NCBI GenBank assembly: GCA_002377855.1
Contig: DFQQ01000012.1
Location: 1-21,832 of the forward strand
Origin: Acidovorax delafieldii
GTDB taxonomy: Bacteria > Pseudomonadota > Gammaproteobacteria > Burkholderiales > Burkholderiaceae_C
DNA length: 21,832 nucleotides
Direction: 5' to 3'
Part shown: positions 1-7,571 of the stretch, in pieces
Layout: each line of letters opens with the position of its first letter
Position numbering within the stretch: the stretch's first letter is position 1
Position numbers and translations under genes: made by a program
Notes under the pieces: generated by a model
What the model saw: the letters and a program-made list of their open reading frames with translations, nothing else
Database searches by the model: none
What the model was told of the DNA's origin: nothing

Positions 1-22
1 TATTTTTGAGACACCACACTAG
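1..22. mobile_element. Terminal tip of an insertion sequence (left edge)
   Basis: The first 22 bases match the reverse complement of the last 22 bases of the window at 21 of 22 positions. The shared core is TTTTGAGACACCACACTAG. Read outward from the window the tip is GTGTGGTGTCTCAAAA, flanked on its inner side by TA, a plausible 2-bp target duplication. The body of the element would lie to the left, outside the window. Resemblance to ends of IS5-family elements is from memory, so the family is uncertain. Confidence 0.6.
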
Positions 23-210
23 GCACACACGGCGCGACTCGCCCGGGCCACTGTCCATGGCTGCGGGAAACCCCCAATGCACCACAGCAGGGCAGGAGTT
101 ACATTGCAGTTACTCAACGGGGCGCCTAGGTGTTCCAGATGAGGGGACCGAGGAGACAACCCTTAAACCAACTACCAACACAAGCACCCAACGAGGTGCG
201 CAAACTTTTC
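23..210. other. Non-coding or unrecognised stretch inside the left IS tip
   Basis: I see no convincing gene here. An open frame runs forward through it into the next gene, but its translation has no recognisable domain, and it crosses the intrinsic terminator at 211-240. The terminator points rightward, so this stretch may be the tail of a transcription unit cut off by the insertion at the edge. That is inference. Confidence 0.4.
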
Positions 211-240
211 AAAGCGCTGGCGATCCCAGCGCTTTTTTTT
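211..240 (+). terminator. Intrinsic terminator
   Basis: A perfect 10-bp stem, AAAGCGCTGG (211-220) and CCAGCGCTTT (226-235), encloses the 5-nt loop CGATC. An uninterrupted run of eight T follows (233-240). It would end rightward transcription entering from the left edge and isolate the permease gene at 322. Confidence 0.85.
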
Positions 241-253
241 GGCCTCGGCGCAG

Positions 254-306
254 CCCCTGCTTCTACAGGCCGCGCCAAGCTGCTACCAAGGTCATAGCAG
301 CAGGGG
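254..306 (+). promoter_or_regulatory. Foldable 5' leader of the TauE-like gene
   Basis: Two mutually exclusive pairings lie just before the gene. GCTGCTA (279-285) pairs with TAGCAGC (295-301). CCCCTGC (254-260) can instead pair with GCAGGGG (300-306). The second pairing would bury AGGGG (302-306), the only Shine-Dalgarno-like run before the ATG at 322. The complementarity is seen directly; any regulatory role is inference. Confidence 0.35.
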
Positions 307-321
307 TGCGAAAATCGGGCG

Positions 322-1080
322 ATGGAATGGATTTTTATTACCCTTGCCTCGCTCTTGGCAGGCTTCATTGATGCGATCGTGGGCGGCGGCGGCTTGATCC
401 TGACCCCTGCGTTGTTCGCTGCGTTCCCGGGGGCAGCCCCCGCCACGCTGTTCGGTACCAACAAGGCTGGCTCGGTGTGGGGCACGGCGATGGCGACATG
501 GCAATACAGCCGCCGGGTGGAAATGCGCTGGGCTGCGCTGCTGCCTGCGGCGGCTGCGGGTTTTGCCGGCGCCTTTGCCGGGGCCTGGACGGTAACCGCC
601 TTGTCTCCGGACTTCTTGCGCAAGGTACTGCCGCTGGTGCTGCTGGCAGTGCTGGCGTACACCCTGGCCAAGAAGGACCTGGGGCGCCACCACGCGCCAC
701 GCTTTGCCGGGCGTGCCGAAGTGTGGGTGGCCAGCCTGGTGGGCCTGTGCATCGGTTTCTATGACGGCTTCTTCGGGCCCGGCACCGGCAGCTTCTTCGT
801 GTTTTTGTTTGTGCGCCTGCTGGGTTATGACTTTCTGAACGCATCGGCATCGGCAAAGTTGCTCAACTGCGCAACCAACATCGCGGCCATCTCGCTGTTT
901 GCTTTCAAAGGACATGTGTGGTGGCACTACGCGGTAACCCTGGCCATCGCCAACGTGCTGGGCAGCATGGCCGGCACCCACATGGCGCTCAAGCACGGCA
1001 CCGGTTTTGTGCGCGGCATTTTCATTGTGGTGGTGAGCAGCCTGATTCTGAAGACGGGCTACGACGCTTTCCTGCGCTGA
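322..1080 (+). CDS. TauE/SafE family transmembrane permease
   Basis: This encodes a 252-residue inner-membrane protein of the TauE/SafE (DUF81) family, whose members are proposed to export sulfite, sulfoacetate or other small organic anions. The sequence is almost entirely hydrophobic helices. It shows the internal duplication typical of the family: a glycine-rich motif near the start (GFIDAIVGGGG, about residues 14-24) is echoed mid-protein by GFYDGFFGPGTGSF. Length is normal. The ATG at 322 is chosen because the family N-terminus begins just before the first helix. A weak purine-rich AGGGGTG lies about 13 nt upstream. The gene stands alone between a terminator and the ABC importer. The substrate cannot be told from sequence. 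Confidence 0.85.
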   Translation: MEWIFITLASLLAGFIDAIVGGGGLILTPALFAAFPGAAPATLFGTNKAGSVWGTAMATWQYSRRVEMRWAALLPAAAAGFAGAFAGAWTVTALSPDFLRKVLPLVLLAVLAYTLAKKDLGRHHAPRFAGRAEVWVASLVGLCIGFYDGFFGPGTGSFFVFLFVRLLGYDFLNASASAKLLNCATNIAAISLFAFKGHVWWHYAVTLAIANVLGSMAGTHMALKHGTGFVRGIFIVVVSSLILKTGYDAFLR

Positions 1081-1214
1081 GCGGGCAGCGATTTGACAGG
1101 TGGAAGGACCCTGGCCTGTGCCTTGCTTGGGGGCTGGCGCAATGCAGCGCAGCTGATGGGCTTGAGGCACCGCAAAAACCGGGAAACTGGCGCGCAACAC
1201 TAGGGTTGTCCTGC

Positions 1215-1245
1215 GTGTCCCCGAAAAGAACGGTCATCCTATAAT
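1215..1245 (+). promoter_or_regulatory. Candidate sigma-70 promoter for the amino-acid ABC importer
   Basis: A perfect -10 hexamer TATAAT lies at 1240-1245. No good -35 stands at 17 bp; the nearest candidate, GTGTCC at 1215-1220, is weak with a 19-bp spacer. A start near 1252 would give a leader of about 110 nt. That leader contains a small hairpin, CATCGC (1269-1274) with GCGATG (1280-1285). The motif GAACGGTCAT (1228-1237) lies directly upstream of the -10 and recurs before the permease gene. Confidence 0.45.
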
Positions 1246-1362
1246 TATTTCTATTTGATGAACAGGCCCATCGCCGCTTGCGATGCTTGCTTTTCGGTTC
1301 CGGCTTGCCCACCTGCACGCCGGATTTTTTTGTACCTGAAACTACCCCCGCAGGACCTTGCC

Positions 1363-2124
1363 ATGAAACTGTTGAAGACCGTTGTTACCGCTGTGGCGCT
1401 GTGCGCCGCCTTCGTCGCCCAGGCCCGCACGCTCGACGAAGTCAAGAAGGACGGCAAGATCATCATCGCCACCGAAGGCCAGTTCGCGCCCTTCAACTAC
1501 TTCAAGGGCACGCAGCTGACGGGCTTTGAAGTCGAAGTGGCCGAACTGGTGGTCAAGAAGATGGGCTTGAAGCTGGAGTGGAAGACACTGGGCTTTGACG
1601 CTTTGCTGACCGGCCTGGCCCAAAACCGCTGGGACGCCGTGATCGCCTCGCACGGCGTGACCGAAGAGCGCGCCAAGGCCGTCACTTTTGCCAACCCCCA
1701 CTACTGCTCGGGCGGCATGATCGTGGCCATGGACGAGAAAATCCGCACCGCCAAGGACCTGACCGGCAAGGTAGTGGCTGTGCAGACCGGCACCAGCTAC
1801 CTCACGCAGGTGCAAAAGCTCTCTGGCGTGAAGGAAGTGAAGAACTTCCCCCAGGACACTGACGCCCAGCGCGCCCTCATCTCCAAGCGCGTGGACGCCT
1901 GGGTGAGCGACAAGTTCGTGGCCAAGGAAGCCGCTGCCAAGAACGCCAAGGCCGGCTTCAAGCTGGGCGACATGCTGTTCATCGAGCGCATCGCCCCCGC
2001 CATGGCCCTGGGCAACACGAGCCTGACCGAAGCCTGGAACAAGGCATTCGCCGAAGTGCTGGCCGACGGCAGCTACGCCGCCGTGTCCAAGAAGTACTTC
2101 AACGAGGACGTGCGCTGCAATTGA
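1363..2124 (+). CDS. Polar amino-acid ABC transporter, substrate-binding protein (SBP family 3)
   Basis: A periplasmic binding protein of 253 residues that captures an amino acid, probably polar, for the permease and ATPase encoded downstream. Residues 1-20 form a signal peptide (MKLLKTVV..., hydrophobic core, AQA end). The mature part starts with TLDEVKKDGKIIIATEGQFAPF, the usual first strand of the family, followed by GFEVEVAELV, GFDALLTGL and the diagnostic GVTEERAKAVTFANPHY. An in-frame ATG at 1258 would add 35 residues before the signal peptide. I reject it because the ATG at 1363 gives a normal exported protein with AGGA (1352-1355) upstream. Ligand specificity (glutamine, arginine, cystine or other) cannot be assigned. 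Confidence 0.9.
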   Translation: MKLLKTVVTAVALCAAFVAQARTLDEVKKDGKIIIATEGQFAPFNYFKGTQLTGFEVEVAELVVKKMGLKLEWKTLGFDALLTGLAQNRWDAVIASHGVTEERAKAVTFANPHYCSGGMIVAMDEKIRTAKDLTGKVVAVQTGTSYLTQVQKLSGVKEVKNFPQDTDAQRALISKRVDAWVSDKFVAKEAAAKNAKAGFKLGDMLFIERIAPAMALGNTSLTEAWNKAFAEVLADGSYAAVSKKYFNEDVRCN

Positions 2125-2189
2125 TTTGCAGCAACCCGGGCCTGCCCAAGTTCTAGGCGCCACGGCGCAGTGAACATGGGCGGGCCCCA

Positions 2190-2230
2190 GGGTGCGCAGG
2201 GGGCTTGCCCTCTGCGCACCCTTTGTTTTT
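2190..2230 (+). terminator. Intrinsic terminator between binding protein and permease genes
   Basis: GGGTGCGCAG (2190-2199) pairs perfectly with CTGCGCACCC (2212-2221). The inner bases GGGC/GCCC extend the stem, and TTTGTTTTT follows (2222-2230). Placed inside an importer locus, it would lower permease and ATPase expression relative to the binding protein, or end transcription completely if the permease has its own promoter. Confidence 0.8.
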
Positions 2231-2290
2231 GCTGGCACACTCGGCACCTTTGGTGCGCAGAGCCCTGCCGCTGAACTGATCCAGAACTGA

Positions 2291-2304
2291 GACCGAACGG
2301 TCAT
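2291..2304 (+). promoter_or_regulatory. Short palindrome before the permease, sharing a 10-mer with the upstream promoter
   Basis: GACCG-AA-CGGTC (2291-2302) is a perfect 5-bp inverted repeat eight bases before the permease ATG. The 10-mer GAACGGTCAT within it (2295-2304) also occurs at 1228-1237 next to the -10 box of the binding-protein gene. A shared operator is possible; chance is not excluded. Confidence 0.25.
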
Positions 2305-2311
2305 TTCATTC

Positions 2312-3094
2312 ATGCTTATCGCCCTCTGGCCGCAAACCTGGTCCCGCCAGCAGCGCAGCAATGCCACCCTTGTCGCCGCGCTGGTGCTCATGGTGCTGGC
2401 CCTGTCGCTGCTGGGCCAGGTGCTCTCGTTCCTTCCCGAGCCCATCGGCTCCAACGCCCAGGCCTTTTCTGAAGGCGCCCGCACCACCTTATGGCTCACG
2501 CTCATCAGCGGCGCCGTCGGCCTGGTGCTCGGTACCGTGGCGGCACTGGCCCGCACCGCCCGCTGGGCGGCCGTGCGCTGGGTGGCCAGCTTCTACATCT
2601 GGGCCATTCGTGGCACACCACTGCTGGTGCAGATCCTGTTCGTGTACTTTGCCCTGCCGGTGCTGGTGCCGGGCCTGAACCTGCCCGACTTTGCCGCCGC
2701 CGTGGTCGCCCTGGGCCTGAACGTGGGCGCCTACAACGCCGAAGCCCTGCGCGCCGGCCTGCTGGCTGTGCCGCGTGGCCAGACGGAAGCCGCCAAGGCG
2801 CTGGGCCTGGGCCGCATGCATGTGTTTCTGGACGTGGTGTTTCCGCAGGCGTTCAAGATCTCGCTGCCGCCGCTGGTGAGCAACTTTGTGGCGCTGCTCA
2901 AGGATTCGTCCCTGGCCTATGCCATCGGTGTGGTGGAGCTGACCAATGTCGGCAACCGCATCCAGTCGGCCACGTTTCAGCCGATTGCCACGTTGACCAC
3001 CGTGGCCGTTACCTACCTGCTGCTCACCACCTTGGTCACCCAGATCTCCAATGCGGTCGAGTACCGCTTTGACGTGGAGGGCCGCAACCAATGA
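2312..3094 (+). CDS. Polar amino-acid ABC transporter, permease (HisM/GlnP type)
   Basis: An inner-membrane permease of 260 residues. Hydrophobic helices occur around residues 18-40 and 60-80 and through the C-terminal half. The cytoplasmic EAA loop that contacts the ATPase is clear: EAAKALGLGRMHVFLDVVFPQAF, roughly residues 159-181. The segment IRGTPLLVQILFVYF is typical of HisMQ-type permeases. Only one permease gene is present, so it probably forms a homodimer. Its stop overlaps the start of the ATPase gene (ATGA, 3091-3094), indicating translational coupling. No strong ribosome-binding site precedes the ATG at 2312. Confidence 0.9.
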   Translation: MLIALWPQTWSRQQRSNATLVAALVLMVLALSLLGQVLSFLPEPIGSNAQAFSEGARTTLWLTLISGAVGLVLGTVAALARTARWAAVRWVASFYIWAIRGTPLLVQILFVYFALPVLVPGLNLPDFAAAVVALGLNVGAYNAEALRAGLLAVPRGQTEAAKALGLGRMHVFLDVVFPQAFKISLPPLVSNFVALLKDSSLAYAIGVVELTNVGNRIQSATFQPIATLTTVAVTYLLLTTLVTQISNAVEYRFDVEGRNQ

Positions 3095-3843
3095 ACCCCA
3101 ACGTTCAGCCCAAGCCCTACATCGTGGCCGAGCGCGTTTGCAAGTCGTTCGGCACGCACCAGGTGCTCAAGGATGTCTCCACGGTCTTCCACACTGGCGA
3201 GGTGACTGTGATCATCGGCGCATCGGGTTCGGGCAAGAGCACGCTGCTGCGCGCCATCAACCGCCTGGAGCCCCATGACAGCGGGCGCATCACCATCGAT
3301 GGCGTCGAGGTGTGCGACGACCTGACCACGCTGCAGCGCCAGCGCTGCGAGGTGGGCATGGTGTTCCAGCAGTTCAACCTGTTCGGCCACATGAGCGTGC
3401 TGGACAACGTGACGCTGGCACCGCGCCGCATTCGCCACACGCCGCGCCCCCAGGCCAACGACGAGGCCATGCAGCTGCTGCGCCGCGTGGGCATGCAGGA
3501 CCACGCGCACAAGTACCCCTGGCAGCTGTCGGGCGGGCAACAGCAGCGGGTGGCCATTGCGCGCGCGCTGGCCATGGAGCCCAAAGTGATGCTGTTCGAC
3601 GAGCCCACCTCGGCGCTCGACCCCGAGATGGTCAAGGAAGTGCTGGACGTGATGCGCGGCCTGGCGCGCGGCGGCATGACCATGATTGTGGTCACCCACG
3701 AAATGGGGTTTGCCCGCGAGGTGGCCGACCGCGTGATGTTCTTTGACCAGGGCCGCATCGCGCACGACGCGCCGCCGCAGGAGTTTTTCAGCAACCCGGC
3801 CAACGACCGCATCCGTGCGTTCCTTGGTCAGGTCAGCCACTGA
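3091..3843 (+). CDS. Polar amino-acid ABC transporter, ATP-binding protein (GlnQ/HisP type)
   Basis: The 250-residue ATPase that powers the importer. All motifs are intact: Walker A GASGSGKST (43-51), Q-loop FQQFNLFG (92-99), signature LSGGQ (146-150), Walker B VMLFDEP (166-172), D-loop SALD and the switch histidine in VTHEMGF (His203). The short length, without a C-terminal regulatory domain, and the FQQFNLF sequence are typical of the polar amino-acid subfamily. The start overlaps the permease stop by four bases, and a strong terminator follows 32 bp after the stop. Confidence 0.93.
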   Translation: MNPNVQPKPYIVAERVCKSFGTHQVLKDVSTVFHTGEVTVIIGASGSGKSTLLRAINRLEPHDSGRITIDGVEVCDDLTTLQRQRCEVGMVFQQFNLFGHMSVLDNVTLAPRRIRHTPRPQANDEAMQLLRRVGMQDHAHKYPWQLSGGQQQRVAIARALAMEPKVMLFDEPTSALDPEMVKEVLDVMRGLARGGMTMIVVTHEMGFAREVADRVMFFDQGRIAHDAPPQEFFSNPANDRIRAFLGQVSH

Positions 3844-3875
3844 GCCCACGGCCCGCCCGCGGTGCGCCGCGCCAC

Positions 3876-3906
3876 AAGGCCGCCGGGCAACCGGTGGCCT
3901 TTTTTT
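3876..3906 (+). terminator. Intrinsic terminator after the ABC importer
   Basis: AAGGCCGCCGG (3876-3886) pairs with CCGGTGGCCTT (3891-3901) with one G-T wobble. The loop is GCAA and a seven-T run follows (3900-3906). It closes the importer unit just before the EamA gene. Confidence 0.85.
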
Positions 3907-3938
3907 CTTGTTGGTTTTGTTCTTGGAGACGTCTATCC

Positions 3939-4844
3939 ATGCGCACCGAACGCTCGGGCCTGATCGCCCTGCTGATCGTCACCGTGGTGTGGGGCACCAC
4001 CTTTCCCGCCATGAAGCTGCTGTCCGCGCAGCTCGATGCGTTGCAGATCATCTGGCTGCGCTTTGCGATTGCCCTGGTGGTGCTGCTGCCCTTGTGGCGC
4101 GGCATGCTCCGCCATGAGCGGCGCTGGGGCTGCGCGCTGGGGCTGCTGCTGTTTCTCGCGTTCTGGCTGCAAATTGAAGGGCTGGCACGCACCAGCAGCA
4201 ACCGCAATGCATTTGTCACCGGCCTGAATGTGCTGGTGGTGCCGCTGATCGCCATGCTGGCGCTGGGCCGCCGCTACGGCTGGCAGCTGTGGGCTGCGTG
4301 CGCCATGGCGTTTGCAGGCATGGCGCTGATGTTCCACGAGGACGAGCCTTGGAACCTGGGCGATTCGCTCACGCTGGCCAGCACGGTGTTCTACGCGCTG
4401 TACATCCTGGCGCTGGAAGAATGCTCCCGCCGCACACGTGCGGCGCCGCTGCGCGCCACCCGCATGGCTGCTGCGCAGGCCCTGGTGATGTGCCTGGCAG
4501 CCACGGTGCTGCTGTGGGGACGCGACGGCCACATGGACTGGCTGCCCGCCCTCACCCGGCTGGACAACACGGCCTGGCTGGCGCTGCTGTACCTTGGCCT
4601 GCTGGCCAGTGTGGTGGTGGTCACCCTGCAGGCATGGGGCCAGCAACGCGTGGATGCCATGCGCAGCGCCATCGTGTTTGGGCTGGAACCGGTGTTTGCA
4701 GCGCTCACGGCGTGGATGCTGCTGGGTGAAAGCCTGGGTTGGGCCGGCATGGGCGGCGCGGCGCTGATCGTGGCGGCGCTGGTGGTCAGCCAACTGCAGC
4801 CCGCTGGCACGGCCCGCAGCAGCGCTGATCTGGAAAAGGCCTGA
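3939..4844 (+). CDS. DMT superfamily transporter, EamA domain protein
   Basis: A 301-residue integral membrane protein with about ten helices arranged as two EamA repeats, the architecture of drug/metabolite exporters. The first repeat opens with VVWGTTFPAMKL (about residues 15-26), a family hallmark. The second ends in the usual GLEPVFAALTAWMLLGESL segment. Transport substrate is unknown. The ATG at 3939 is preferred because GGAG (3925-3928) sits 10 nt upstream. The upstream in-frame ATG at 3894 lies inside the preceding terminator. The gene has its own unit and converges on mrdA. Confidence 0.88.
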   Translation: MRTERSGLIALLIVTVVWGTTFPAMKLLSAQLDALQIIWLRFAIALVVLLPLWRGMLRHERRWGCALGLLLFLAFWLQIEGLARTSSNRNAFVTGLNVLVVPLIAMLALGRRYGWQLWAACAMAFAGMALMFHEDEPWNLGDSLTLASTVFYALYILALEECSRRTRAAPLRATRMAAAQALVMCLAATVLLWGRDGHMDWLPALTRLDNTAWLALLYLGLLASVVVVTLQAWGQQRVDAMRSAIVFGLEPVFAALTAWMLLGESLGWAGMGGAALIVAALVVSQLQPAGTARSSADLEKA

Positions 4845-4936
4845 GGGCGGATCTCAAGAGCCTGCAGCCAATGGGCAACTGCTGGCGTTGGTAGCGGATA
4901 TTGCACGAGGGCTCCCTGCCGACCTGCGACACCAAC

Positions 4937-5007
4937 CATGCATGAAAAATGGCACTAACGCCCGTGCATAAAGCGCATGCAGCTACTATTTCCGTAGCAA
5001 ATCATGC
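4937..5007. repeat. Comamonadaceae-type dispersed intergenic repeat (degenerate copy)
   Basis: The stretch between the convergent genes contains AAAGCGCATGCAGCTAC followed by TATTTCCGTAGCAAA. This parallels ATCAAGCGCTGCCAGCT followed by TTATTTATAGCAA at 11845-11877. Both resemble a repeat I recall as common in Acidovorax, Delftia and relatives (AAGCGC, CAGCT, TAGCAA elements in order). This copy folds less well than the one before gatB. The rest of the 164-bp gap shows nothing else, and no T-run terminator. Confidence 0.45.
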
Positions 5008-5008
5008 A

Positions 5009-6949
5009 TCAGGGTGCTGACAGCATCACTTCCACCGCCTTGCGCGGCTTGCCCAAGGGGGCCGACGCCTGGCCTTTGCGCACGGCCGCGATGTCTTCTT
5101 CGCTCGGGTAGTCGCCCTGCAGCCAATAGTCGAAGACGCGCCGTGCAATCGGGGCTGCATGGGCGGCACCGAAGCCCGCGTTTTCGACGATCACGGCCAC
5201 GGCAATCTCCGGGGCCTCGGCCGGGGCAAACGCGGCATAAAGCGAGTGGTCGCGCTGGTGTTCTTCCAGCAGCTTGGCGTTGTACTTGACGTTCTGGCCC
5301 AGGCTGACGGCCTGCGCCGTACCCGTCTTGCCGGCCGAGGTGTAGGGCGCACCTGCAAAGACCCGCGTGCCCGTGCCACCCTTGTTCACCGCGATCAGGG
5401 CGTTGCGCACAATTTCCACGTTCTTGGGCTTGTAGCCCAGATTCTGCCCGGGCGGTTGGGGCACCGGGCTCAGTTCTCCCGTCACCGTGTCTTTCACGGC
5501 CTTGATGAGGTGCGGGGTGTAGCGTGTGCCGCCGTTGGCCAGCGTGGCCTGCGCCACGGCCAGTTGCAGCATGGTGAAGTTGTTGTAGCCCTGGCCAATG
5601 CCCAGCGACACGGTTTCGCCAGGAAACCAGCGCTTCATCTCAGGGCGCTTGTAGGTGTTGCGCTTCCATTCGGTGCTGGGCAGGGTGCCGCGCACTTCTC
5701 CATTCAGGTCAATGCCGGTGGACTGCCCAAAGGTCAAGGGCTTCATGAAATCGTGAATGGCGTCCACCCCCATTTCCACGGCCAGGGAGTAGAAGTAGGT
5801 GTTGCTGGAGAACTGGATGGCACGGTGCATGTCGAGCGACCCCAGGCCGCCCTCGTGGCTGCGGAAAGTGCGCCCGCCAAAGTTGTAGTAGCCCGGGTCG
5901 CTCACGATCGTGCTGGGCGAGCGCTTGTTCAGCTCCAGCGCTGCCAGCGCCATGAAGGGCTTGTAGGTGGAGCCGGGTGGATACAGCCCCCGCAGGGCGC
6001 GGTTGAGCAGCGGCTTCTCGATGGACTCGTTGAGCGCTGTCCAGTTCTCCACGTCAATGCCTTCGACAAACAGGTTGGGGTCGAACGTGGGCTTGCTCAC
6101 CAGCGCCAGCACTTCGCCATTGCGCGGATCGATGGCCACCAGCGCGCCACGGCGGTCGCCAAACAGGTCTTCCACCATTTTCTGCAGCTTGATGTCCAGC
6201 GAGATCATCACGCTCTTGCCAGGGGTGGCGGGCCGGCTGGCCAGCTTGCGCACGGCGCGCCCGCCAGCGGAAGTCTCCATCTGCTCTACGCCGGTGATCC
6301 CATGCAGGGCGGTTTCAAAGCTCTGCTCCACCCCGAGCTTGCCGATGTACTCGGTGCCCCGGTAGTTGGCTTCGTCGTCCGCGTCCTGGATGCGCAGCTT
6401 TTCGTTCTGGTTGATGCGGCCGATGTAGCCAATGGCGTGGCTCCCGATCTCGCCCATGGGGTAGTTGCGAAACAGCCGGGCCTTGATCTCCACGCCCGCA
6501 AAGCGGTATTGCTGCGCGGCAAAGCGGGCCACTTCCTCGTCGGTCAGGCGGGTGCGGATGGGCAGAGATTCGAAGTTGCGCGACTCTTCCAGCAGCCGCT
6601 TGAAGCGTCGGCGGTCGCGCTGGTGGATGTCCACGACCTTGGAGAGCTGATCGATGGTTTCGTCCAGCGGCGCCGCGCGCGAGGGGGTGATCTCCAGGGT
6701 GTAGGCCGCGTAGTTGGTGGCCAGCACCACGCCATTGCGGTCCAGAATCAGGCCGCGGTTGGGCACGATGGGCACCACGGCCGTTCGGTTGCTCTCGGCC
6801 TGTGCGGCAAGGTCTTCGTGCCGCAGCACCTGCAAAAACACCAGGCGCGCCACGATGAGGCCAAACGCCAGGAAGACCACCACGCCCACGACCAGCACCC
6901 GCAGGCGCAGGCGCGAAGCATCGGCCGCCACATTGCGAATCTCGGTCAT
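5009..6949 (-). CDS. mrdA: Penicillin-binding protein 2 (peptidoglycan D,D-transpeptidase)
   Basis: PBP2 cross-links peptidoglycan during lateral wall growth as part of the elongasome with MreBCD and RodA. The 646-residue protein has an N-terminal membrane anchor (about residues 16-40), the dimerisation domain (PNRGLILDRNG, 63-73) and a transpeptidase domain. Its active-site motifs are STYK (327-330, Ser327 nucleophile), SSN (381-383) and KTG (541-543). The frame is open 11 codons further upstream to 6982. I chose the ATG at 6949 (MTEIRN) because it matches the family N-terminus just before the anchor and has a G-rich GGGGGTG about 9 nt before it. It is the last gene of the mre cluster, and no rodA follows. 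Confidence 0.93.
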   Translation of the reverse strand: MTEIRNVAADASRLRLRVLVVGVVVFLAFGLIVARLVFLQVLRHEDLAAQAESNRTAVVPIVPNRGLILDRNGVVLATNYAAYTLEITPSRAAPLDETIDQLSKVVDIHQRDRRRFKRLLEESRNFESLPIRTRLTDEEVARFAAQQYRFAGVEIKARLFRNYPMGEIGSHAIGYIGRINQNEKLRIQDADDEANYRGTEYIGKLGVEQSFETALHGITGVEQMETSAGGRAVRKLASRPATPGKSVMISLDIKLQKMVEDLFGDRRGALVAIDPRNGEVLALVSKPTFDPNLFVEGIDVENWTALNESIEKPLLNRALRGLYPPGSTYKPFMALAALELNKRSPSTIVSDPGYYNFGGRTFRSHEGGLGSLDMHRAIQFSSNTYFYSLAVEMGVDAIHDFMKPLTFGQSTGIDLNGEVRGTLPSTEWKRNTYKRPEMKRWFPGETVSLGIGQGYNNFTMLQLAVAQATLANGGTRYTPHLIKAVKDTVTGELSPVPQPPGQNLGYKPKNVEIVRNALIAVNKGGTGTRVFAGAPYTSAGKTGTAQAVSLGQNVKYNAKLLEEHQRDHSLYAAFAPAEAPEIAVAVIVENAGFGAAHAAPIARRVFDYWLQGDYPSEEDIAAVRKGQASAPLGKPRKAVEVMLSAP

Positions 6950-7052
6950 GGGCCACACACCCCCGCGCGGCCATTTCGCCACAGCGCATGGGTGGCCACG
7001 CCGCGTTCCAAGCGGGGGCGCAACTGTCGTGGTGTGCCTGCACTGACCATGG

Positions 7053-7571
7053 TCACAGGGGGCGGTTCTCGTCGCGGTCGGGCGGGCGGCGTTGCGGCGC
7101 CAGCAGAATCCAGCTGGCCAGAGGCCAAAAGGCCACTTCCAGCACCGGTGCCATCAGCATCCACAACCCCGGGAAAGTCCCCCCGGCCACCATGCGCAGC
7201 AAGGTCTCGATACCGTGCGCCATGGCAAAAAGCGGCAGCACCTGCAAGGCTTGCGATGGCCCGCTGAACCAAAGCAGGCGGCGGTGCATGGCAGTAGCGC
7301 CGTACGACAGCACGGTGTACGCCAAGGCATGTTGCCCCAGCAGTGCGGACTGACCCACATCCATGCACAAGCCCAGCGCAAACGCGACGCCCATGCCGAC
7401 GCGCAAGGGCTGGTGCACGCCCCAGAAAACGATCAGCACCATCAGCAGGTCAGGCAGCCACACCCACCGCCCCAGCGGCAGGAGATTGACGGCCAGGCCC
7501 ACCAGCAGACTGACGGCAATGAAGGCAGGATTGACCGGCAGCAACAGCTGCTGGCCGCGGGGCATGATCAT
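7053..7571 (-). CDS. mreD: Rod shape-determining protein MreD
   Basis: A 172-residue inner-membrane protein with about five hydrophobic helices, starting MIMPRGQQLLLPVNP, as is usual for betaproteobacterial MreD. It belongs to the MreBCD-PBP2-RodA elongation complex. Its position between mreC and mrdA supports the call strongly, since the family itself is poorly conserved. GGGGGG lies about 5 nt before the ATG at 7571 and 11 nt before a second ATG at 7565, so the start is uncertain by two codons. A 103-bp gap separates it from mrdA. Confidence 0.9.
   Translation of the reverse strand: MIMPRGQQLLLPVNPAFIAVSLLVGLAVNLLPLGRWVWLPDLLMVLIVFWGVHQPLRVGMGVAFALGLCMDVGQSALLGQHALAYTVLSYGATAMHRRLLWFSGPSQALQVLPLFAMAHGIETLLRMVAGGTFPGLWMLMAPVLEVAFWPLASWILLAPQRRPPDRDENRPL

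Noticed and set aside
6..371. A 121-codon frame at the left edge
   Set aside because: It starts inside the IS tip, crosses an intrinsic terminator and overlaps the permease gene out of frame; no domain is recognisable.
5159..7267. A 702-codon open frame on the plus strand opposite mrdA and mreD
   Set aside because: It is a shadow of the biased third-position GC of mrdA. It has no recognisable domain and runs on past the mrdA start, while mrdA on the other strand has all catalytic motifs.
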